In this document: one piece after another, positions 56,454 to 61,429 of the stretch
How the letters are laid out: the number at the start of each line of letters is the position of its first letter
How positions within the stretch are numbered: position 1 is the stretch's first letter
Source: Tupaia tana
Lineage: Eukaryota; Chordata; Mammalia; Scandentia; Tupaiidae
Reading direction: 5' to 3'
NCBI GenBank assembly: GCA_026018925.1
Contig: JAKSZU010000004.1
Location: 13,346,964 to 13,410,963 of the forward strand
Length of the DNA stretch: 64,000 nucleotides
Notes under the pieces: model-generated
Databases searched by the model: none
Told to the model about the DNA's origin: nothing
Seen by the model: the letters and a program-made list of their open reading frames with translations, nothing else
Made by a program: the position numbers and the translations under genes

Positions 56454-58134
56454 GGCAAGAGGGAACCAGCAGTTAGCGTAATGGCTATGTCGCTGGACTC
56501 CCACGTAGTCGACCGCAGTTCGCGTCTCGGACCCGGTGGCTTAAAATTCACACCAGGTGTGTGTGCGTGTGTGCCCAAGATCCCGAGAGGATAACGGAGG
56601 AGAAGGGATTGCAGCGTGACCATCACCCCTGGGGGGTGATTTCTCGCTTTCTGTCTCTATGTTTCTCTCTGTCTGTCTGGCGAGCGCACGCGCCCTATAG
56701 TGAAAACCTCTCAAAAAAAAAAAAAAAAAGAAGAAAAAGGGCAAGAAAGAATGAAGTCATGGGACCAGCAGTTGGTGTAATGGCTATGTCGCTGGACTCC
56801 CATGTAGCCAACTGCGGTTCGAGTCCCAGACCCAGTGGCTTAAACTCACACTGGGTGCGTTTGCGTGCGTGCCCCAGATCCCGAGAGGAGCATGGATTGC
56901 AGCATGGCCTCCCCCCGGGGGTGATTTCTTGCATTCTGTCTCTCCATCTCTGTCTTTCTGGTGAAAGCACGCGTCCTATAGCAAAAACCTCTCCACCACC
57001 TCCCCCCAAAAAAAAGGACAAAGTCACACTGGTAACACAGTGTGTTTAACACAGTGTTAAACCAGCAGTGAGTGGTGAAGTATCAAACACGACCTTTGGG
57101 ACAGACACTCAGAAGATGAGGCAGCCATGCCACGTGGAGACATGTGTGGTTAATGAGTGCCTAACACACAGTCCTGTAGCTGGCACAAAGCTGAGGCCAC
57201 ACGGGGAAGCAAGGAGGGTTTGCCTGAGGGACCCTCCCTGTTGTGTGATTTCGGAGTTACAGATACTAGGAGAAAGGGGGACACTGCTACAGCTCACCCG
57301 ACCCCAATTGAAGCAACAGCAGGGGAAAGACAGCCCGGCTGCCGCAGTCGGGGCACCGGGGCCAGCGCTGGAACTCACCCGGCTCCGTGTCCTCAGGCAG
57401 CAGCCCCCGTTTAACCAGCTCCTCTCTTGGCTTTCGCATGGATATCTTCCGCTCTAAAACTACCATTGAATTGGAAAAGAGCCCTCAGCAAGGCCCCTGA
57501 GGCCAGGGCTGCTCTTAGCACAACCTCCACGGCATGGCAGGAGAGTACAGGCTCAGACCTCAGTTCAGGGAGGCTTAGATCTCAGCTGGGGGAATCGAGG
57601 CTCAGACCTCAGCTGGGGGAATCGACAGAGATCACAGACCCTTGCTACTGGGGAGCATCACTTCCCAAGGGAGCAGCCCTGGAGACCCTCCTTACGGTGA
57701 CACTTCAGCACAGCATCTGCGGCCAACTCTGGCTGGGAAGTGGCGAGTGAGAGACGCACCGCGGACCGGCCTCAGCTCAGGGGTGCCGCCCGCCGCCCAC
57801 AGGGGCTCTGGGAAGCAGGCCGCCCACAGGCAGGGTGGTGGCCGCTAGCCTGCCAAACCCTGAGGCTCCAACTCCCTCTCCAGTGGGGGCTACAGGAACG
57901 GGACAGGAACGGAGCCCGCCCACTACCTAACGGGCACCTGGCCGGGCGTCCACATCGTACCCTCCGAAGTCTCCTTGAACTTATCGCTACTTCTCTTTCT
58001 CCTCCACTTCCAGGGCTTAAAGATCTTGCCAAAGCCTGAGAACTTGCTCTTCCTCCTGGTGGGCGGCGTGGTATCTCCCGCGTCCACACTGTCCAGCCCC
58101 ATGCTGGGGTCTGCGGCGGGCCGGCCTGCGGGTG
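22704..58134 (-). CDS. PHACTR4: PHACTR4 coding region, twelve exons, first coding exon outside window
   Basis: Phosphatase and actin regulator 4, a cytoplasmic/lamellipodial protein that binds protein phosphatase 1 (PP1) and G-actin and influences cofilin, integrin signalling and neural tube closure. Exons: 58134-57961, 57459-57379, 53707-53543, 52147-51767, 46437-45843, 42659-42469, 41465-41312, 33064-33009, 29911-29850, 27991-27854, 27243-27167 and 22719-22704. All phases agree: 2090 coding bases, no internal stop, ending YHRP-TGA. With about seven N-terminal residues missing to the right, the protein is about 703 aa (human 702). Order: N-terminal RPEL, long proline-rich middle, acidic tract, a degenerate RPEL-like SEP segment, two clear RPEL motifs, C-terminal PP1-binding region. 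Intact and probably functional. Confidence 0.96.
23226..23612 (+). mobile_element. SINE-C split by the U6 retrocopy
   Basis: Head 23226-23323, body 23454-23612 (GTGCATGTACATGTGTGCCC, ATATATAGCAAAACCC). Confidence 0.88.
23324..23428 (+). pseudogene. RNU6P: U6 snRNA retrocopy, full length
   Basis: Matches spliceosomal U6 from GTGCTCGCTTCGG to GCGTTCCATATTT with no difference that I can see, followed by 24-26 A. A perfect 13-bp duplication ATCACACCGGGTG flanks it (23311-23323 and 23454-23466), cutting a SINE-C. That marks an L1-mediated insertion. The upstream DNA is SINE sequence, with no U6 proximal element or TATA box, so expression is doubtful despite the intact body. Confidence 0.95.
23630..23840 (+). 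mobile_element. SINE-C, old
   Basis: GGGCTAGCCCCATAGTGTAG head; GGGCATGTGTGCGTGCC body. Confidence 0.75.
23858..24036 (+). mobile_element. SINE-B
   Basis: GGGGCCGGCAGATAGCGTGC; tail AAATGAATGAATAAATAAAA. Confidence 0.88.
24238..24394 (-). mobile_element. SINE-B
   Basis: Perfect 18-bp duplication CGCTCCTGGTCTCTTCCT at 24220-24237 and 24395-24412. Confidence 0.95.
24262..24301 (+). repeat. (CA)n(GA)n microsatellite in SINE-B
   Basis: Expanded purine run at the position of the TC-rich stretch of an antisense SINE-B. Confidence 0.9.
24413..25004. other. Unrecognised unique stretch downstream of the U6 retrocopy
   Basis: Within the last PHACTR4 intron (27166-22720). Only a short GGCA repeat is visible; no splice-bounded frame. 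Confidence 0.5.
24870..24902 (+). repeat. (GGCA)n/(GGCG)n short repeat
   Basis: About eight GGCA or GGCG tetramers in an otherwise unique PHACTR4-3' region. Confidence 0.8.
25005..25220 (+). mobile_element. SINE-C
   Basis: GGGCCAGTAGGTGTGG head with deletion; GCGTGCCCAAAGTCCTGA; ends GTACCCTATGGCG. Confidence 0.82.
25298..25491 (-). mobile_element. SINE-B
   Basis: AAGCAAGCCGCCAGGTCAGG, GCCACTTGCTGGCCC. GTTCCTTTTTT near both ends. Confidence 0.88.
25567..25806 (-). mobile_element. SINE-C, old
   Basis: GGATTCGAACCCCATGGTTG and CCATGGCTGGCAC. Confidence 0.75.
25860..26120 (+). mobile_element. SINE-C
   Basis: GGGGACAACAGGTGGCATGG; ATCCAAAATCCTGAGAGGAG. Confidence 0.85.
26368..26735 (-). mobile_element. 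MIR, split by a SINE-B
   Basis: Antisense MIR signs: CAAGTTTCTTAATCC, then beyond the SINE-B CTGAGCCTCTATCTCTCC and AATAAGCATTTACCATTG. Confidence 0.65.
26431..26604 (-). mobile_element. SINE-B inside MIR
   Basis: ACTTAACCCTTCT duplicated either side. Confidence 0.9.
26772..27010 (-). mobile_element. SINE-C
   Basis: (CAGA)n run, ATTCCACAATCCCTTTTCCT; ends GCCATCAGTTGGCC, about 150 bp from PHACTR4 exon 12. Confidence 0.8.
27167..27243 (-). CDS. PHACTR4: PHACTR4 coding exon 12
   Basis: Codes [20 protein letters not shown] and SRHFTR, the family's C-terminal signature. The acceptor is CCTTCACAG and the donor GTAAGG starts at 27166. Confidence 0.95.
27854..27991 (-). CDS. PHACTR4: PHACTR4 coding exon 11 (last RPEL and start of PP1 region)
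   Basis: 46 codons: [18 protein letters not shown] is the final [24 protein letters not shown], then TKLTPADK, enters the conserved PP1-binding C-terminus. In mouse a missense change in this C-terminal region (humdy) disrupts PP1 binding. The acceptor is CTCTTTCAG and the donor GTACTG starts at 27853. Confidence 0.95.
28368..28614 (+). mobile_element. SINE-A
   Basis: Duplication AAGAAACCAGAC(A/T)CT at 28353-28367 and 28615-28629. Confidence 0.94.
29850..29911 (-). CDS. PHACTR4: PHACTR4 coding exon 10
   Basis: 62 bp, [20 protein letters not shown] and K, the basic helical linker between two RPEL motifs; identical or nearly so to human. The acceptor is CCACTGTAG and the donor GTACTT starts at 29849. 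Confidence 0.94.
30162..30393 (-). mobile_element. SINE-C
   Basis: GGTTTTTGCCATAGTGTGCG; AACCGCAATCGCTTCTCC. Confidence 0.85.
30412..30687 (-). mobile_element. SINE-A with GTT expansion
   Basis: Perfect 16-bp duplication CAATCTTTAAATTTTT at 30396-30411 and 30688-30703. Confidence 0.94.
30438..30476 (+). repeat. (GTT)n microsatellite within SINE-A
   Basis: Trinucleotide expansion in the poly-T end of an antisense SINE-A. Confidence 0.9.
30726..30912 (-). mobile_element. SINE-B
   Basis: TTATTATTTTTAATTTGACC; ACACCACCTGCCAACA. Confidence 0.85.
30985..31200 (+). mobile_element. L1 3'-end fragment
   Basis: CAACCTAAGTGCCCATGAAG, GTGGAACACTACTCAGCCAC and CTTCTGAAAGACAAA match the order of motifs at the 3' end of old L1s. 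Confidence 0.65.
31751..32005 (-). mobile_element. SINE-A
   Basis: Perfect 15-bp duplication TACATGGTTCTATTT at 31736-31750 and 32006-32020. Confidence 0.95.
32200..32427 (+). mobile_element. SINE-C, old
   Basis: CGGCCTGGTGGTTAAGG; GTGTGTATGGGAGTGCCC. Confidence 0.75.
32439..32702 (+). mobile_element. SINE-C, tRNA-like head
   Basis: GAGCTGGCTCCATAGCGCAG keeps an A box closer to a real tRNA than the other copies; ends CCTCTGGCAATTAAAA. Confidence 0.78.
32865..32931. mobile_element. Mariner-type MITE (palindrome)
   Basis: 67 bp imperfect palindrome: TGGGTCATTGAAAAAGTCAA at one end, CATGACTTTTCCAACAACCC plus A at the other. The AAAAGTCATGACTT-like ends are typical of mariner-derived miniature elements. 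It lies 75 bp from the PHACTR4 exon 9 donor. Confidence 0.6.
33009..33064 (-). CDS. PHACTR4: PHACTR4 coding exon 9 (RPEL)
   Basis: A 56 bp exon coding [18 protein letters not shown], a clear RPEL actin-binding motif. The acceptor is TTTTTAG and the donor GTGAGT starts at 33008. Confidence 0.94.
33461..34110 (+). repeat. Minisatellite, about 31-bp unit, about 20 copies
   Basis: Tandem GAATGAGGTTGTGTGTGTGT then GATTGTCACAG, with runs of 29-31-bp units at 33552-33830 nearly identical and more varied ends. Lies in the PHACTR4 intron between exons 8 and 9, upstream of exon 9. Frames through it are artefacts of the repeat. Confidence 0.95.
34282..34468 (+). mobile_element. SINE-B
   Basis: Perfect 15-bp duplication AAGAATGACAACTTG at 34267-34281 and 34469-34483. 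A model full-length SINE-B. Confidence 0.96.
35309..35334 (+). repeat. Poly-A run
   Basis: About 26 A immediately before a SINE-C; may be the tail of an unrecognised retroposon to the left. Confidence 0.7.
35337..35580 (+). mobile_element. SINE-C
   Basis: GAGGAGAATGGAGGAGAAGA body; TGCACTATAGCAAAAAAAA end. Confidence 0.82.
35598..35855 (+). mobile_element. SINE-C, old
   Basis: GGCCAGCCCATGGTGCAGTG head. Confidence 0.78.
35920..36177 (+). mobile_element. SINE-A
   Basis: AAAAGATTCT at 35910-35919 and 36178-36187; most CpGs intact. Confidence 0.95.
36638..36845 (-). mobile_element. SINE-C
   Basis: GCTTTGCTGTAGGTCACGAG; GCCGCCTACTGGCCCC. Confidence 0.82.
37103..37370 (+). mobile_element. SINE-C, old
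   Basis: GAGCCAGCCAGTGGCATC; GAGTGTGCCCAAGATCCTGA. Confidence 0.78.
37401..37579 (-). mobile_element. SINE-B
   Basis: TGCCCTAAAATTTTT / TGTCCTAAAATATTT flanks. Confidence 0.9.
38010..38250 (-). mobile_element. SINE-C
   Basis: GGCCTGTGTT duplicated at both ends. Confidence 0.85.
38402..38653 (+). mobile_element. SINE-A
   Basis: GGGAACCAGCAGATGGCATA head, poly-A of 15. Confidence 0.92.
38668..38918 (+). mobile_element. SINE-C with (GGGACTATG) reiteration
   Basis: The GGACTATGG motif recurs near 38805-38830; ends CATCCTATAGCAAAAC. Confidence 0.82.
38935..39117 (-). mobile_element. SINE-B/A chimera
   Basis: SINE-B tail, then TTCGCTATAGGGCACATG typical of A, then B-like GAAAGCAAGCCACCAGG. Confidence 0.75.
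39162..39390 (+). mobile_element. SINE-B, long TC stretch
   Basis: GGGGCTGGCAGGCGGCATGG; CTCTGGTCAAACC; AATAAATAAATTAA tail. Confidence 0.9.
39396..39602 (+). mobile_element. SINE-C, old
   Basis: GGGGCTAGCTGGTAGCATAG head; GGTTCAAGTCCCAGATC B box. Confidence 0.78.
39613..39850 (+). mobile_element. SINE-C, very old
   Basis: TAGTTCAAATCCCTAGTCCG B box and CTTGAAACAGGCTGGGCATG; limits unsure. Confidence 0.55.
40717..40878 (+). mobile_element. SINE-B
   Basis: GGGCCAGCAGGTGGTGTGGT; CCAAGTTAAACATAATAATA. Confidence 0.9.
40990..41216 (+). mobile_element. SINE-C, old
   Basis: CAGCAGCTTGAAAAACACAC; GTGTGTGTGCCCCAAATCCC. Ends about 95 bp from PHACTR4 exon 8. Confidence 0.7.
41312..41465 (-). CDS. 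PHACTR4: PHACTR4 coding exon 8
   Basis: Codes [32 protein letters not shown], then [19 protein letters not shown]. The KLxxRPSEPxL core resembles an RPEL with altered consensus. Adjacent CpG-free codons include changes from the human ELNLN. The acceptor is TGCACAG and the donor GTAGGC starts at 41311. Confidence 0.93.
42002..42230 (+). mobile_element. SINE-C
   Basis: GAGCCAGCAGGTGGTGTGGT; CACCCTGTGGCAAAAATA. Confidence 0.87.
42469..42659 (-). CDS. PHACTR4: PHACTR4 coding exon 7 (acidic tract)
   Basis: Codes [12 protein letters not shown] to [14 protein letters not shown] followed by a run of alternating D and E ([10 protein letters not shown]) ending GPQ. The human tract is shorter by roughly four residues, so a GAGGAC-type repeat has grown or shrunk here. 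The acceptor is TTTGTTAG and the donor GTAAGA starts at 42468. Confidence 0.93.
43185..43616 (-). mobile_element. SINE-B split by a sense SINE-A
   Basis: AGGAGTGTCCAGCACC before and AGGAGTGTCTAGCACC after the insert. Confidence 0.92.
43317..43570 (+). mobile_element. SINE-A nested in SINE-B
   Basis: Complete and CpG-rich, opposite in orientation to its host element. Confidence 0.95.
43617..43727 (-). mobile_element. SINE-C head fragment
   Basis: TTTCTCAAGCTGATGGACAC; GCCACGGGCTGGCC. Confidence 0.65.
43768..44001 (+). pseudogene. U2AF1P: U2AF1 processed pseudogene, 3' fragment
   Basis: The plus strand carries the end of the U2 auxiliary factor 35 kDa mRNA: degenerate RS/Gly region ([14 protein letters not shown]), then [14 protein letters not shown] and stop TGA at about 43905, then matching 3' UTR (GCCATGCCATTTTACC, GTTGATGACCAAACCAGTTC) and a 23-base poly-A at 43979-44001. 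It is 5'-truncated and lacks introns, so L1-type retroposition. Recent enough to retain high identity. Non-functional fragment. Confidence 0.85.
44041..44337 (+). repeat. Tetranucleotide microsatellite (GGTA/GATA)n
   Basis: About 300 bp of GGTA, GATA and AGAG tetramers following AAATAAAT, just after the U2AF1 pseudogene poly-A. Confidence 0.97.
44635..44893 (+). mobile_element. SINE-C
   Basis: GGGCCAGCAGGTGGTGTGGT; CACCCTATGGCAAAAACCT. Confidence 0.9.
44920..45186 (+). mobile_element. SINE-A
   Basis: AAAGATAGTTACAGAA / AAAGATAGTCACAGAA duplication. Confidence 0.94.
45248..45507 (-). mobile_element. SINE-C
   Basis: TTTTGCCGTAGGATGTACAT; ACCATCTGCTGGCCCC. Confidence 0.87.
45541..45741 (-). 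mobile_element. SINE-A with deletion in head
   Basis: About 45 bp missing around the B box; TACTTTAATTTT on both sides. Ends 100 bp from PHACTR4 exon 6. Confidence 0.88.
45843..46437 (-). CDS. PHACTR4: PHACTR4 coding exon 6 (largest, proline-rich)
   Basis: 595 bp. Starts [20 protein letters not shown], continues through [34 protein letters not shown], and ends [20 protein letters not shown] followed by [12 protein letters not shown]. Several PP(L/V)P runs. The acceptor is CTTTCCAG and the donor GTGAGT starts at 45842. Confidence 0.94.
46850..47022 (+). mobile_element. SINE-C, internally deleted
   Basis: ACCAGCAGGTGGCATGGTGG; TACCCTATAACAAAACCC. Confidence 0.8.
47023..49160. other. PHACTR4 intron, mostly unique
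   Basis: About 2.1 kb without recognisable SINEs, unusual in this window. Frames up to 188 codons exist but none shows a family signature. Could hold conserved regulatory sequence. Confidence 0.45.
49162..49397 (+). mobile_element. SINE-A, older
   Basis: TACTGTTTAC-like flanks; GGGATCAGCAAATGGTCTAA head. Confidence 0.85.
49498..49716 (+). mobile_element. SINE-C, very old
   Basis: GTGGTTCAAATCTAGGCTCC B box; GGCATGCATGCCCAAAAACC. Confidence 0.65.
49727..49979 (-). mobile_element. SINE-A
   Basis: TTTTGCTACAGGGCGCGTGT to GCTAACTGCTGGTTCCC. Confidence 0.93.
49999..50171 (-). mobile_element. SINE-C, old
   Basis: GCCATGCCACAGTCCCATCT; GCCACAGGCTGGCCC. Confidence 0.72.
50195..50421 (-). mobile_element. 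SINE-C
   Basis: TTTGCTGTAGAGTGCACGCA; CACTGTCTGCTGGC. Confidence 0.78.
50437..50655 (-). mobile_element. SINE-B
   Basis: TCTAATTTGACCAGAAAGAG; ACATTACCTGTCGGCCC. Confidence 0.88.
50507..50557 (+). repeat. (GGGA)n(GA)n microsatellite in SINE-B
   Basis: Purine tract expanded inside an antisense SINE-B. Confidence 0.9.
50807..51085 (-). mobile_element. SINE-A
   Basis: 25-base poly-T; CCGGCGTGAGTTTTAAGCCA; CpGs mostly intact. Confidence 0.95.
51090..51375 (-). mobile_element. SINE-C with CA expansion
   Basis: TTTTGCCATAGGGTGTGGGC; CACCTGCCTGCCCC. Confidence 0.87.
51256..51297 (+). repeat. (CA)n microsatellite in SINE-C
   Basis: About 20 CA units grown from the GTGTGCGTG segment of an antisense SINE-C. 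Confidence 0.95.
51508..51661 (-). mobile_element. SINE-B/A chimera, head shortened
   Basis: B-type tail, then ACTATAGGGCACGTGTGCTC; 100 bp from PHACTR4 exon 5. Confidence 0.72.
51767..52147 (-). CDS. PHACTR4: PHACTR4 coding exon 5 (Ser/Thr/Pro-rich)
   Basis: 127 codons of low-complexity sequence rich in Ser, Thr, Ala and Pro, with [16 protein letters not shown] and [16 protein letters not shown] as conserved anchors and possible SH3-type ligands. The acceptor is CTTGTAG and the donor GTAAGT starts at 51766. Confidence 0.93.
52366..52795 (-). mobile_element. SINE-B split by a SINE-A
   Basis: Tail before 52410, body from 52667 to GCCACCTGCTGGCC. Confidence 0.92.
52411..52665 (-). mobile_element. 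SINE-A nested in SINE-B
   Basis: Perfect 16-bp duplication TTGTTGTTATTTCTTT at 52395-52410 and 52667-52682. Confidence 0.95.
52807..53061 (-). mobile_element. SINE-A
   Basis: CTCCCTCTGAATTTTT / CTCCCTCCGGATTTTT flanks. Confidence 0.94.
53096..53270 (+). mobile_element. SINE-B
   Basis: TTTAGTTACTT duplicated at both ends. Confidence 0.9.
53543..53707 (-). CDS. PHACTR4: PHACTR4 coding exon 4
   Basis: Codes [18 protein letters not shown] through [10 protein letters not shown]. It is more divergent than the RPEL exons but alignable throughout. The acceptor is CTGCAG and the donor GTGAGA starts at 53542. Confidence 0.92.
53708..55497. other. PHACTR4 intron, largely unique
   Basis: One old SINE-C (54411-54595). 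A 320-codon minus-strand frame (54957-53995) crosses that SINE and has no recognisable domain, so I do not call it a gene. Confidence 0.5.
54411..54595 (+). mobile_element. SINE-C, old, CpG-rich
   Basis: GGGCTGGCTCCGAGGCCTGG; CAGGCTCGAGTCCTGGACCA. Confidence 0.7.
55498..55540. mobile_element. Mariner-like end fragment
   Basis: CTGTTGGGAAAAGTCGTGAC, then ACATTTTTGCATAGAAAA, related to the MITE at 32865. It is cut off by a SINE-A. Confidence 0.5.
55550..55778 (+). mobile_element. SINE-A
   Basis: GGGACCAGCAGATGGTGTAA; CACCCTATAGCAAACCTCTC; cuts a mariner fragment. Confidence 0.9.
56003..56242 (+). mobile_element. SINE-C
   Basis: GGGGGCCAGCAGGTGGCGTG; TTCCCTACAGCAAGCTTC. Confidence 0.87.
56248..56453 (+). 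mobile_element. SINE-B
   Basis: AAAAAGGCAAG on both sides; (CT)n and poly-A of 27. Confidence 0.92.
56461..56729 (+). mobile_element. SINE-A
   Basis: GGGAACCAGCAGTTAGCGTA; GCGCCCTATAGTGAAAACCT. Confidence 0.95.
56761..57016 (+). mobile_element. SINE-A
   Basis: GGGACCAGCAGTTGGTGTAA; short internal deletion in GAGAATGGAGGAGAAGGG. Confidence 0.93.
57379..57459 (-). CDS. PHACTR4: PHACTR4 coding exon 3 (RPEL-N)
   Basis: Codes [20 protein letters not shown], the N-terminal RPEL actin-binding motif, then LPEDTEPG. The acceptor is CAATGGTAG and the donor GTGAGT starts at 57378. Confidence 0.94.
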
Positions 58135-59033
58135 CTGCACAGAGAAGGACAGAAGGGGACAGTGGCATATGATCAGCGGTCTCTGAAATGGCCCTGCCCA
58201 TGGCAGCTATGAAGGTCGAAGTCAGGGCAGGTCACCGGACAGGCAGACCGCTGCCACCACAGGGCCACGGGACACTAGAACCTGCAGCAGGCGACCTGCT
58301 AAGAGAGCAGAATCAAGCCGATGCGACCTCAGGGCACACATGAGGCAAGGGCACAGGCACACCAGTGTGGGTGCCCCGGCGGGCTTCTCCAGCAGTCCCG
58401 CAACGTGAGCGCCACAGTCCCCACTCAGCCCACCCTGCCCGCCCGGTTCAGGACACAGGTGGCTGGGTGAGGCGCCGCGCGCCAGCTCCGTGTTCAACCT
58501 GTCTAGGGGGTTACACTCTCTCTTCGTGAACAAGAGCCTGGGGTTCTGAACACAGAAGGGGCTTAGGGTCGGGTGGGAGATCCGAAAGAGGGTGCTTTAA
58601 AATGGAGGGAAGTTGGCATTTTCGGGGCGATTTCAGTTTGCCTGTAACAGTACTGCTTTAGGGGCGGTCCCAGCACTAAGGGTTCAACGCGGGCCATAAC
58701 TGACACCTGTGCAGGGCTGAAAGGACGCTTGGGCCTGGGACAGCCGCAGGGGCGGATCTGGTTCCTTAGCAACGCCCCCTGGGGGCAGAAACAGCGGGAA
58801 GCCACAGTAGAGCTGTACGACCTACCTACTGTCCCGCTCCAAGAGGGCTAGAGGGGAGAAAAGAAGGGGCATGTGGAGACCCTCCTGATCTAGAGCCGAA
58901 CCTGGCTTCACGGAAACCCACCAGGGCCACGTGTGCACTGCATGATGTGTCTGCTGTGAAGACCTTCACGTCAGAGTGAGACTCCTCGGGAGATGAGGGT
59001 ACGAGGCCTAACACAGACACTAAACACCTCATC
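57462..59033. other. SINE-poor stretch around PHACTR4 coding exons 2 and 3
   Basis: Apart from the exon at 58134-57961 I see no features. A direct repeat of CTCAGACCTCAGCTGGGGGA-like units lies at 57551-57624. Confidence 0.5.
57961..58134 (-). CDS. PHACTR4: PHACTR4 coding exon 2
   Basis: Codes [20 protein letters not shown], then [12 protein letters not shown] and [10 protein letters not shown], the conserved basic N-terminal segment. The first residues ([11 protein letters not shown]) differ from the human DQPTTEPGMV. The exon begins in phase to finish a G|CA codon. The acceptor is CTGTGCAG and the donor GT is at 57960. Confidence 0.93.
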
Positions 59034-59268
59034 TTTATTTTATAGGGTGCATGCTCTCACAAGAGAGAGAAAGAGAGAGACATAGAAAGGGAAAGTGAGA
59101 AATCAGCCCCAGGGTGGGTGGACATGCCGCAATATCTTCTCCATTCTCTTCTTGGGATTTTGAGCATGCATACACATGCACCTGGTATGAGTTTCAAGTC
59201 TCCAGACTCAAACCATGGTCAGCCATGTGGGAGTCCAGTGTCTTAACCACCACTTCACCTGCTGGCCC
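59034..59268 (-). mobile_element. SINE-C
   Basis: TCTTTATTTTA before and after; TATAGGGTGCATGCTCTC. Confidence 0.88.
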
Positions 59269-59284
59269 CTGTCTTTATTTTAAT

Positions 59285-59455
59285 GTGCTGTACAAGGCTG
59301 TGAGCTTGCAGGAGGCAGAGAAGGGGAGACGGAAAGTGAAACAGCCACCTCCCCCCCACCCCCAGGGTAAGGAATGGCCACATCACAATCCCTTCTCTTC
59401 CATCTCTCCTTCCTTTCAACCTTCAGAGCACACATGTGTGACCAGCTGCCGCATT
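59285..59455 (-). mobile_element. SINE-C, head possibly beyond the next insert
   Basis: GTGCTGTACAAGGCTGTGAG; ATCACAATCCCTTCTCTTCC. Confidence 0.7.
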
Positions 59456-59472
59456 CACCTTTCTTTCTTTCT

Positions 59473-59719
59473 TTTTTGGAGAGGTTTTTGCTATAGGGCG
59501 CATGCACTTGTCAGAAAGACAGAGAGAGACAGAAAGTGAGAAATCACCCCCAGGGGGGATGGCCACGTTGCAATCCCTTCTCCTACATTCTCTTCTTGGG
59601 ATCTTGGGCACGCACGCACACGCGTCCGGCGTGAGTTTCAAACCACTGGGTCTGGGACTCAAACTGGGTTTGCCATGTGGGAGTCCAGCGCAGTAACCAC
59701 TACGCCGCCTGCCAGCCCC
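59473..59719 (-). mobile_element. SINE-A body with SINE-B/C-like head
   Basis: A-type GAGAGGTTTTTGCTATAGGG but head ends CGCCGCCTGCCAGCCCC. Confidence 0.88.
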
Positions 59720-59937
59720 ACGTACGGCCCCCTCAGCTGACTGGTGGAGCTGCGGCTGCAGACATGGGCAGTCCACACAGCCACGGGCGTCAGTGGCTGC
59801 AGAGATGCTGCTGGGTACGTCAGCGCCTATGTCCAGACAACATGGGCAAAACAGTTCCTGTTTTTAAAGCACGACAGACTGAGATGCCCGATGACAGCGA
59901 CGGACTGATCTTCCAGAGTACTTAAAATACTAAGTTA

Positions 59938-60371
59938 GGGGCCGGCATGTGGCGTGGTGGTTGAAGTGTTGGATTCCCACAGTCTGAATCCCGGACATGG
60001 CAGCTTGCTTTCTCATCTTCCCTTTCTCACTCTCTCTCTGGTCAAATTAAAATAATAATAATAAATAAAACAAAATAGGGACCAGCAGTTGGCATAATGG
60101 CTATGTTGCTGGACTCCCACGTAGTCGACCGTGGACTGAGTCCTAGACCCAGTGGCTTAAACTCATGCTGTGTGCGTGTGAGTGCGTGCCCAATATCCTG
60201 AGAGGAGAATGGAGGAGAAGGTATTGTGGCGTGGCCATCACCCCTGGAGGGTGATTTCTTGCTCTCTGTCTCTCTCTGTCTTTCTGGTGAGTGCATAGGC
60301 CCTATAGCAAAAACCTCTCCAAAGGAAAAAAAAAAAAAAAAGGTAAACAAAATAAATAACTTTAAAATTAA
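59938..60371 (+). mobile_element. SINE-B split by a SINE-A
   Basis: Perfect 14-bp duplication AAAATACTAAGTTA at 59924-59937 and 60372-60385. Confidence 0.94.
60078..60340 (+). mobile_element. SINE-A nested in SINE-B
   Basis: AAACAAAATA at 60068-60077 and 60345-60354, in the tail of the SINE-B. Confidence 0.94.
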
Positions 60372-60399
60372 AAAATACTAAGTTAAAATTGAAATAGAA

Positions 60400-60540
60400 A
60401 ATTGCATAAAATTATATATATAATTGTATATTATGTATATATAGTATATATAATTTATTTGTACATTTTATCTCAATTACAAATATAATCTATAACTTAT
60501 CTATGTATACTACATGATCTAAATTATAATTAAGTATGTT
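60400..60540 (+). repeat. AT-rich low-complexity tract
   Basis: TATATA-rich, almost no G or C, following a nested SINE-B/SINE-A pair. Confidence 0.8.
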
Positions 60541-60619
60541 AAAAGAAATGAAATGAATGAAAATGTTTGCAGAAATATCTTTGGCAGGACTGGAGATGTG
60601 TTTCTTCTTTCTACTATTC

Positions 60620-60825
60620 TACATTTAAAAAAATTTTCTATGGTGAATGCATTTGCCCTGAGGAAGGGACGGTGGGGTGAGAATGTACCCCTTGAGTAGA
60701 CGACCACGCCACAGTCGCTTCCCCTCCATTCTCATCTTAGGGCTTTGGGCACGCACATGCATACACTCCAAGACTTCTCTAAGCTGCCGGTCTGAGATTT
60801 GAACCATGAGGGATGTGTTTTTCCT
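60620..60825 (-). mobile_element. SINE-C, old
   Basis: CCACGCCACAGTCGCTTCCC; AGATTTGAACCATGAGG. Confidence 0.7.
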
Positions 60826-60882
60826 CCCTCTGCCTCCCTGGAGAGCACACACACCTTCTGGCCATTAACAATAAATAAACGG

Positions 60883-61372
60883 GGCCCAGATGGCACAGCG
60901 GTCACGGTGCTGGACTCCCACCCACATGGTGGATGTGGTTTAAGCGCCTTACCCGTTGGCTTAAAACTTACCCTGGAGGGACCAGCAGTTAGCGTAATGG
61001 CTATGTCACTGGACTCCCATGTAGTAGACCGTGGTTCACGCCTCGGACCCGGTGGCTTAAAACTCACACCGGGCACGTGTGCGTGCGTGCCCAGGATTCC
61101 GAGAAGAGAATGGAGGAGAAGGGATTGTGGTGTGGCCATGCCCCCTGGGGGGTGATTTCTCGCTTTCTATCTCTCTTGTCTGTCTCTGTCTGTCTGGCGA
61201 GTGCATGTGCCCTATAGCAAAACCTCTCAAAAAAAAAAAAAAAACTCACTCTGGGCGTGTGTACATGCGTGCCCAAAATCCCAAGAGGAGAAGGGATTGT
61301 GACATGGCCATACACCTCTGGGGAGTGATTTCTGACTCTCTGGCAAGTGCACATACCTTATAGCAAAAATCT
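60883..61372 (+). mobile_element. SINE-C split by a SINE-A
   Basis: AAACTTACCCTGG before and AAACTCACTCTGG after the insert. Confidence 0.88.
60978..61243 (+). mobile_element. SINE-A nested in SINE-C
   Basis: GGGACCAGCAGTTAGCGTAA head; poly-A of 17. Confidence 0.95.
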
Positions 61373-61375
61373 CTC

Positions 61376-61429
61376 TCATACATACATACGTACGTACACA
61401 TACACATACATACATACATACATACATAG
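61376..61429 (+). repeat. (ATAC)n microsatellite
   Basis: Tetramer run between two SINE-C copies, probably grown from the first one's tail. Confidence 0.9.
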
